From the NCBI RefSeq assembly GCF_000482745.1, contig NZ_AXWQ01000014.1, forward strand, positions 1 through 64,000: DNA of 64,000 bases. Reading direction: 5' to 3'. Position numbers and translations under genes: made by a program. Below the pieces are notes generated by a model. The model was not told the DNA's origin. It saw nothing but the letters and a program-made list of their open reading frames with translations, and did no database searches. Below, in pieces: positions 59,696-64,000 of this stretch (within the stretch, counting starts at the first letter, position 1; each line of letters begins with the position of its first letter). The stretch comes from Oleidesulfovibrio alaskensis DSM 16109 (GTDB lineage Bacteria > Desulfobacterota > Desulfovibrionia > Desulfovibrionales > Desulfovibrionaceae).

Positions 59696-59991
59696 GATTT
59701 GCAGCCGGCCCGCCCTGTGCCTGAAGCAGGCTGAGCATACGTGCACTGCTTTGTGCCGGTGCGGCAATGACCGCGTGCGCTGCGGGTATGTGGCAGGGGC
59801 TTCCGGCTGTCCGTTTCGGCACAGGTCCGGCGGAACATGTGGTGCTGTGTTGGCGGCGCGGGTACGGAACGTGTTTTGCGATGGCATGTGAAATTTTTCC
59901 CGAAATCCCTCTTTTATACCGGCGGCCCTTTTAGTATGCTGTCTTACAGCCGGCGTGGTGCCGCGTGTTCAGTTTTCCGGAGGTATAATCA
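59696..59991. other. Gap before the MgtC-family gene
   Basis: No gene is seen in these 296 bases. The last 100 bases are A/T-rich and probably contain the promoter, with TATGCT near 59935, but no convincing -35 was identified. Confidence 0.4.
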
Positions 59992-60726
59992 ATGGTCACA
60001 GCGTCCACATTCATGGGGTTGACGTTTTCTGTATATGATCTGATGCGCATGGGGCAGTTTGTCATTGCTGCCCTGCTGGGCGGTGTCATCGGCTACGAAC
60101 GGGAAACACGGGGGCAGGCGGCGGGGTTTCGTACCAACATGATTGTCGCGGTGGGTGCGTGCCTGATGATGCAGATGTCGCTGCTGATACCCGAGATGTT
60201 CCGCACCTGGGGAGTGGAATCAGTGGTGCGTGTGGATCCCGGCCGTATTGCCTCGTACGCCATTGCAAGCATAGGCTTCGTGGGCGGGGGGGCTATTCTG
60301 AAAGGACGCGGTTCCGTTCACGGACTGACCACGGCGGCAAGCCTGTGGATTGTCACGGGCATCGGTCTGGCTGTGGGGGCGGGGCTTATTCTGCCTGCCA
60401 TTCTGGCAACTTTTGTCGTGGTGACCATTCTTTTTTTTCTGCCCACATTTGTGGGGCGCTTTGTACGGCGTTCCACCAGAATGACTCTTACCCTGTGTCT
60501 GTACGGAACCGACATCACCGTCATGGAACTGATGCCTGTGCTTCAGCGTTACGAAGCCTTTGCCATTCAACCGGTGGGCTACGAGCATAATGTCGATTCC
60601 GGCATGACTACGTTTGTGTTCCGTGTGCGCGGCAGCGAACATGCCGGCTGGTCGGCCATGGCTTCCAGCCTGCGACAGCTTGACGGGCTGGCCAGCCTGC
60701 ATATGGAAGAGGCTCCTGTTCCGTAG
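59992..60726 (+). CDS. MgtC/SapB-family membrane protein
   Basis: The 244-residue protein has the MgtC pattern: LLGGVIGYERETRGQAAGFRTNMIVAVGACLMMQMSLL, DPGRIASYAIASIGFVGGGAILKGRGSVHGLTTAASLWIVTGIGLAVG, then LPTFVG. Four to five membrane segments are followed by a C-terminal domain of about 80 residues resembling an ACT-like fold. MgtC inhibits ATP synthase and helps growth at low Mg2+ in pathogens; the role in an environmental organism is unknown. GGAGG lies eight bases before the ATG at 59992. The gene is monocistronic or followed by a small gene. Confidence 0.9.
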   Translation: MVTASTFMGLTFSVYDLMRMGQFVIAALLGGVIGYERETRGQAAGFRTNMIVAVGACLMMQMSLLIPEMFRTWGVESVVRVDPGRIASYAIASIGFVGGGAILKGRGSVHGLTTAASLWIVTGIGLAVGAGLILPAILATFVVVTILFFLPTFVGRFVRRSTRMTLTLCLYGTDITVMELMPVLQRYEAFAIQPVGYEHNVDSGMTTFVFRVRGSEHAGWSAMASSLRQLDGLASLHMEEAPVP

Positions 60727-60904
60727 TGAGCGCAGTGCGCAGGCTGCGCGCACCCTTTGCCGCCACCGGCAGCACATCGTGCCGGACCTCTTTTTGCCGC
60801 GGGGGTTGTCATGGCCCGTCACAGGCCTTAGTATACCAATGTGCCGCACTGCATACCGCACGGCACGAGTACAGCGCCGTAAAGGTGAGCCATGGAGGTG
60901 CACC

Positions 60905-61039
60905 GTGAGTACCAGATATCCGCAGCGGGCGCGCGCAGCCCGTGCCAGAGTAAAAGTGGCCGCATTCGATGGTGCGCCATGGCTTTTCATGCTGGCTTCA
61001 GCTTTCGGTTTCAGTCTGTGGCAGTTACTGGCAGGCTGA
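60905..61039 (+). CDS. Small membrane protein (44 residues)
   Basis: The start is a GTG at 60905 with GGAGG six bases upstream (60894-60898). The predicted protein has a basic N-terminal half (RYPQRARAARARVKV) and one hydrophobic segment (APWLFMLASAFGFSLWQLLA) close to the end. A good terminator follows 26 bases later, which supports a real short transcript. Its composition fits a small inner-membrane protein, oriented with the N-terminus in the cytoplasm. No family is recognised. Confidence 0.55.
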   Translation: MSTRYPQRARAARARVKVAAFDGAPWLFMLASAFGFSLWQLLAG

Positions 61040-61065
61040 TGTTTCTGACCGCAAATCAGGTAGAT

Positions 61066-61100
61066 AAAGCCGCACCCCGTACAGGGGGGGCGGCTTTTTT
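61066..61100 (+). terminator. Terminator after the 44-residue gene
   Basis: AAAGCCGC pairs with GCGGCTTT, extended by ACCCC/GGGGG, followed by TTTTTT. Confidence 0.85.
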
Positions 61101-61177
61101 GTATCCGGCGGTTAGCCCGTATACCGGCAGAAAGCATACTCCGCCGCCCGCACAGTCATCTTTTTTTGATTTTATGC

Positions 61178-61205
61178 TTGACCAAAGAATAAGAATTGTT
61201 ACTAT
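61178..61205 (+). promoter_or_regulatory. Promoter for the 61323 gene
   Basis: TTGACC (61178-61183), 16-base spacer, TACTAT (61200-61205), in a strongly A/T-rich patch. The leader would be about 110 bases. Confidence 0.55.
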
Positions 61206-61322
61206 TAAATCAAGGGCGACGTGGCAGTCCGCCCTGCCTACCTTCACAAGGCATCGCGACGGAACGGGTGTGGCAGCCCGTTCCGCCGCGGATACAGAAT
61301 GAGAGTATACGGAGGGCTACAC

Positions 61323-61670
61323 ATGAGTGAACTGGCTCGCTTCGGCAATCTTGATATCGACTGGAATCTGAGTCCCGAACATGCGGTGACCATGTATCTG
61401 GAATGGGGCAACAACGACTGGCACGCGGAGTATCCGCCTGTGCGCTCCAAGGATGATGTTTCCACCTATTTTGTGGTGGATACCTGGGGGGCCAGACCGG
61501 TTGTGCGGCTTGTGCGCAGAAATTCGGAACAAGCGGAAGAACTGGCCACTATCGAGCTGCCCGACCATCTGGCAAACAGATGGCTGCATGAGCATGGCGA
61601 CCTCAAAGGCATCTGCGAGCCCACCGAAGAGATCAAGGCCTGGCTTAAAAAAGAGCTGGGCCACGAATAG
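61323..61670 (+). CDS. Unknown 115-residue acidic protein
   Basis: The protein is not recognised. It starts MSELARFGNLDIDWNLSPEH, contains several Trp (LEWGNNDWH, VVDTWGA, RWLHEHGD, KAWLKK) and ends in an acidic helix. It has no Cys, signal or membrane segment. GGAGG lies eight bases before the ATG. It has its own promoter and a strong terminator, so it is a well-expressed monocistronic gene. Fold and role are unknown. Confidence 0.82.
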   Translation: MSELARFGNLDIDWNLSPEHAVTMYLEWGNNDWHAEYPPVRSKDDVSTYFVVDTWGARPVVRLVRRNSEQAEELATIELPDHLANRWLHEHGDLKGICEPTEEIKAWLKKELGHE

Positions 61671-61733
61671 ATAGTTTCCTGAAGAAACGCATACCGTTCT
61701 TCACCACTCCTTGGACCTTGGTACCCGAGTCTG

Positions 61734-61774
61734 GAAGGCGGCATCTTATGGGGAGATGCTGCCTTCTCTTTTTT
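61734..61774 (+). terminator. Terminator after the 61323 gene
   Basis: A 13-pair stem (61734-61746 with 61754-61766, one G-U) has a seven-base loop and is followed by TCTTTTTT. Confidence 0.88.
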
Positions 61775-62176
61775 GCATGCCCGCCGCGCGCAGGGCTGCG
61801 CGGTGTTGTTTGCCTGCGGCTTCTCCGGAACGGCAAAAGTGCGCAGCGGCACAGGCGGACTGCCGGGCAGATACCATATGCCTGTGTGATGCAAAATGTA
61901 GCCTTTTGCTTGCAGATGACGCTGCCGGGCATAAATATACGTATTTCCGGCAGGGTCTTGACGGAATCCGGTAACTGTGACCTTATGGACGTGTCTCTCC
62001 TTTATCCGATGTTATACGGATAGCTGGCAGAAATTTCCGGTATGCCGCGCGTCTGCGCGGCTGGTGGGAGTTTATGTTGAAACCGCGTACTGAAGCCGGA
62101 GATTTTCCGGCGCGTCCGTAACCGGCGGGCGTTCATGCAGACGTATTTCCCTGGCTATTTGAATCAGGAGGTCCTT
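61775..62176. other. Intergenic region with palindromic elements
   Basis: No gene is seen in these 402 bases. At 61923-61952, TGCCGG and CCGGCA flank a smaller palindrome (AAATA/TATTT). TATCCG and CGGATA (62003-62008, 62017-62022) form a spaced dyad. Either may be an operator or part of the promoter for the 62177 gene. Confidence 0.45.
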
Positions 62177-62416
62177 ATGAAGCCGGAAGAATTCGCAAAG
62201 CGTTTTTTTGACACTGCTGCCGAAATGGGATGCAACCTCACCGATCGGGGTAACATCCAGTGCAAGGGCGGTAAAAACCTGTCGCAGGGCAAGGTGGCAC
62301 GCCTGTGGCAGCGTTACGGTGAAGAGTGCGTCCGTTGCGCCAAGGCTGATTTTCCGCACGATGCCAACGGGCTGAAACAGTTCCGCCAGATTGCCGAGCG
62401 GACTCTGCAGGCCTGA
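62177..62416 (+). CDS. Unknown 79-residue protein
   Basis: The protein begins MKPEEFAKRFFDTAAEMG and contains several Cys (GCNL, NIQCKGG, EECVRCAKADFP), which could bind metal. It has no signal or membrane segment. AGGAGG lies five bases before the ATG at 62177, and a strong terminator follows. It is not recognised. The start at 62177 is preferred to an in-frame Met at 62135. Confidence 0.8.
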   Translation: MKPEEFAKRFFDTAAEMGCNLTDRGNIQCKGGKNLSQGKVARLWQRYGEECVRCAKADFPHDANGLKQFRQIAERTLQA

Positions 62417-62443
62417 TACTCCGGCCGCTTTGTGTATCTATGC

Positions 62444-62473
62444 AGGCCGCGCTGTACCGCGCGGCCTTTTTTT
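62444..62473 (+). terminator. Terminator after the 62177 gene
   Basis: A perfect nine-base stem AGGCCGCGC/GCGCGGCCT with a six-base loop is followed by seven T residues. Confidence 0.9.
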
Positions 62474-62664
62474 GTGCATCGGCTGCCGGGGCTCATGCGC
62501 GGGCAGGCACAAAAAAAAGCGGCAGCCCGAGTTGTCGTACAGGTCCGCGGCACGGCAGGCAAAATCTGTTGACAGTAAAGGCACCTCGGCCGAGTATCCG
62601 CGTTCCGGTATGCGGGGGAAAGCTGCCATTATGCATACCGGTAATTATTTGCAGGAGTGCGTGC

Positions 62665-63549
62665 ATGCAGGAAGGAAAAGGAATCGGTTATGTGGCTGCT
62701 TTTGCAGCCATTGTGTTGTGGTCTGGCAACTTTGTCGTGGCCAGACTGCTTAACGAGGCGCTTTCCCCTTTGGCGACTTCGTTCTGGCGCTGGGGTATTG
62801 CCAGCGCTGCGCTGCTGCCGCTGGGCTGGAGTGCGTTCCGCCGTGACTGGCCGGCCATTGTGGCGCATAAATGGTATTTTCTGCTTACGGCGTTTGTGGG
62901 CATAACCATTTTCAATACCATGGTGTATATGGCCGGACGTACCTCTGCGGCGGTCAACCTGTCGCTTATAGCCACGTCATCGCCTGTGTTCATGTTTCTG
63001 TTTGCCAGAATTTTTCTGGGCGAGGCGATCAGCCCCCGTCGTGTGGCCGGGCTTGTGGTGGCGCTTTGCGGGGTGCTGGTACTTATTTCACGGGGGCACG
63101 TTCAGGCTCTGCTTCAGCTTGAATTCACTCAGGGCGATTTGTGGATGCTGCTGGCAGCCGTATGTTTTGCCGTGTATTCCGTGCTTGCCCGTCAGCGGCC
63201 GCAGGGGGTTTCGCAGAGCGCTTTTCTGGTAGCCACATTTATTCCCGGACTGATCATGCTTACACCTGCCTATGTGGCAGATGCCTGGACAGGGCCGGCC
63301 GTGCAGTTCACACCTCTGGTGGTCGGCTGCCTGCTGTACATAGGGTTAGGCGCTTCGCTCACCGCCTATTTCCTCTGGAACAAGGCCGTCGGCATTCTCG
63401 GTTCTTCCCTTGCGGGTGTGCTGTATTACTCGATACCTGTTTTTGCCGGACTGGCAGCGTATCTGCTGCTGGGTGAGCCGGTAGGGTTCATACATCTTGC
63501 CAGCGGGCTGCTGGTTATCGGCGGCATTCTGCTGGCGACCAGAGGCTGA
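62665..63549 (+). CDS. EamA/DMT-family drug/metabolite transporter
   Basis: The 294-residue protein has about ten membrane segments in two EamA repeats: YVAAFAAIVLWSGNFVVARLL near the start, and WMLLAAVCFAVYSVLARQRP at the start of the second repeat. SLIATSSPVFMFLFARIFLGEAIS and YYSIPVFAGLAAYLLLGEPV close the repeats. The family exports amino acids and metabolites; the substrate is not evident. The ATG at 62665 follows GCAGGAG. A much longer frame from 62440 crosses the upstream terminator and is not used. Confidence 0.92.
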   Translation: MQEGKGIGYVAAFAAIVLWSGNFVVARLLNEALSPLATSFWRWGIASAALLPLGWSAFRRDWPAIVAHKWYFLLTAFVGITIFNTMVYMAGRTSAAVNLSLIATSSPVFMFLFARIFLGEAISPRRVAGLVVALCGVLVLISRGHVQALLQLEFTQGDLWMLLAAVCFAVYSVLARQRPQGVSQSAFLVATFIPGLIMLTPAYVADAWTGPAVQFTPLVVGCLLYIGLGASLTAYFLWNKAVGILGSSLAGVLYYSIPVFAGLAAYLLLGEPVGFIHLASGLLVIGGILLATRG

Positions 63550-63735
63550 ACCTGACGCGCGGCACTGTCACCGGACGGGCGCAGCAGACAACAGATGTCT
63601 GCCTGCCTGCGGCCACAGTGCCTGCATTGGTTCAACCACCTTGGCGGGGCGGCTGGTCAGACCAGTGCGCAGACGCTGCGCAGTCGCATGTTTTGTTCCT
63701 GTATCATATTTAAATAAAAGCAGTTTTATAGATAG
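63550..63735. other. Region between the EamA gene and the next terminator
   Basis: No gene is seen. The last 40 bases are A/T-rich. It may be the 3' untranslated part of the EamA transcript. Confidence 0.35.
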
Positions 63736-63779
63736 TCCCTCTGGCAGTTCCTTCCGGACTCTGCCGGAGGGATTTTTTT
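63736..63779 (+). terminator. Terminator downstream of the EamA transporter
   Basis: TCCCTCTGGCAG (63736-63747) pairs with CTGCCGGAGGGA (63761-63772) with one G-U pair, followed by seven T residues. It is 187 bases past the EamA stop, so it could also end an unrecognised short transcript. Confidence 0.8.
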
Positions 63780-63825
63780 ATGCTCAAGAGTTGGACGCAT
63801 GTGGCAGCCGGAGCTACATACTTAG

Positions 63826-63999
63826 TCATCCCTTGCAGCTTCCTTCTTCCGGCAAGATGCAGGTGCCGCAGGGGATGGTAAAGTGTCTCTCCTTACAGGG
63901 GTGGGGGCATTTTACCGGCAGCTCCGCCTTGTGTCGCCGGCACGACGGCAAGCGCGGAAGCCGCAAAGGACGACACAGCGTGCCTTTCCGCCTCGGCGG
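63826..63999 (-). CDS. Doubtful Cys-rich reading frame, cut by window edge
   Basis: On the minus strand a frame open to the right edge ends at 63826. Its last 30 residues contain six Cys (VKCPHPCKERHF, PCGTCILPEE, SCKG), in a style suited to metal binding. Upstream codons include CGG and AGG runs unlike the neighbours, and no start or ribosome-binding site is visible here. It may be the end of a real protein starting outside the window or in this segment, or only chance. Confidence 0.3.
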   Translation of the reverse strand, partial: PPRRKGTLCRPLRLPRLPSCRRHKAELPVKCPHPCKERHFTIPCGTCILPEEGSCKG

Positions 64000-64000
64000 G

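Noticed and set aside
62440..62664. A longer start for the EamA transporter (62440)
   Set aside because: The frame would cross a strong terminator, and the extra residues are not membrane-like; the Met at 62665 has a good ribosome-binding site.

Overview
The window looks like a chromosome segment of a sulfate-reducing member of the Desulfovibrionaceae. The decisive evidence is an aprBA pair (adenylylsulfate reductase) followed by qmoABC and a qmoD-type gene at 26.8-35.0 kb. The many Fe-S and HdrA-like proteins and the G+C-rich coding style agree. The gene content and protein style resemble Desulfovibrio/Oleidesulfovibrio alaskensis, but that species guess is inference.

Layout. 0-0.8 kb: the tail of a phage- or island-type DNA methyltransferase abutting the 3' end of a tRNA-Ser(GCU), which is a typical integration boundary. 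1-5 kb: argJ and secA (minus). 5.5-10 kb: a small Pro/Ala-rich protein, then a glcD-like flavoprotein, a SYLF lipoprotein and a glcF-like Fe-S protein in one operon (minus). 10-20.2 kb: a long minus-strand translation/secretion block, ffh-rpsP-khpA-rimM-trmD-rplS-rnhB-yraN-rsmI, running into a PTS set (EIID-HPr-EI) and smpB. 20.5-26.2 kb: a SulP transporter, an aminotransferase, a pyridoxamine-phosphate-oxidase-like protein, and a chorismate-mutase-like/EPSP-synthase-like fusion with a small coiled-coil partner. 26.2-35.1 kb: the apr-qmo respiratory block (plus), with a good sigma70 promoter overlapped by a Rex/HcpR-type palindrome. 35.3-39.6 kb: a small unknown, a zinc-ribbon/Yip1 membrane protein and two glycosyltransferases. 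39.8-42.5 kb: fliD-fliS, preceded by a sigma54-type promoter. 42.7-54.2 kb: the rpsB-tsf-pyrH-frr-uppS-cdsA-dxr-rseP-tsaB block (minus). It is interrupted by a DegT aminotransferase plus WaaE-like glycosyltransferase pair, and by a group II PLP decarboxylase. 54.4-63.5 kb (plus): an asparagine-synthetase-like protein without the N-terminal cysteine, plsC, RNase J, a fumarylacetoacetase-family enzyme, an MgtC-family protein, three small unknown proteins and an EamA transporter. The last 450 bases hold a terminator and a doubtful Cys-rich reading frame that leaves the window.

How the parts work together. AprBA reduces APS to sulfite. QmoABC is the membrane complex thought to feed it quinol electrons, with QmoD as an accessory factor. 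The GlcD/GlcF-like pair probably oxidises a 2-hydroxy acid such as lactate or glycolate and could supply electrons to the same chain. The two large housekeeping blocks combine ribosome biogenesis, tRNA modification, protein export and envelope precursor synthesis. The inserted sugar-aminotransferase and glycosyltransferase genes, plsC and the SYLF lipoprotein add envelope functions.

No CRISPR array, rRNA operon, insertion sequence or complete mobile element is visible. Most of the window is conserved core genome. The unusual content is in fusions, gene insertions into core operons, small unknown proteins and regulatory sites. All starts were chosen by eye from ribosome-binding sites and family length. 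No database search was run.
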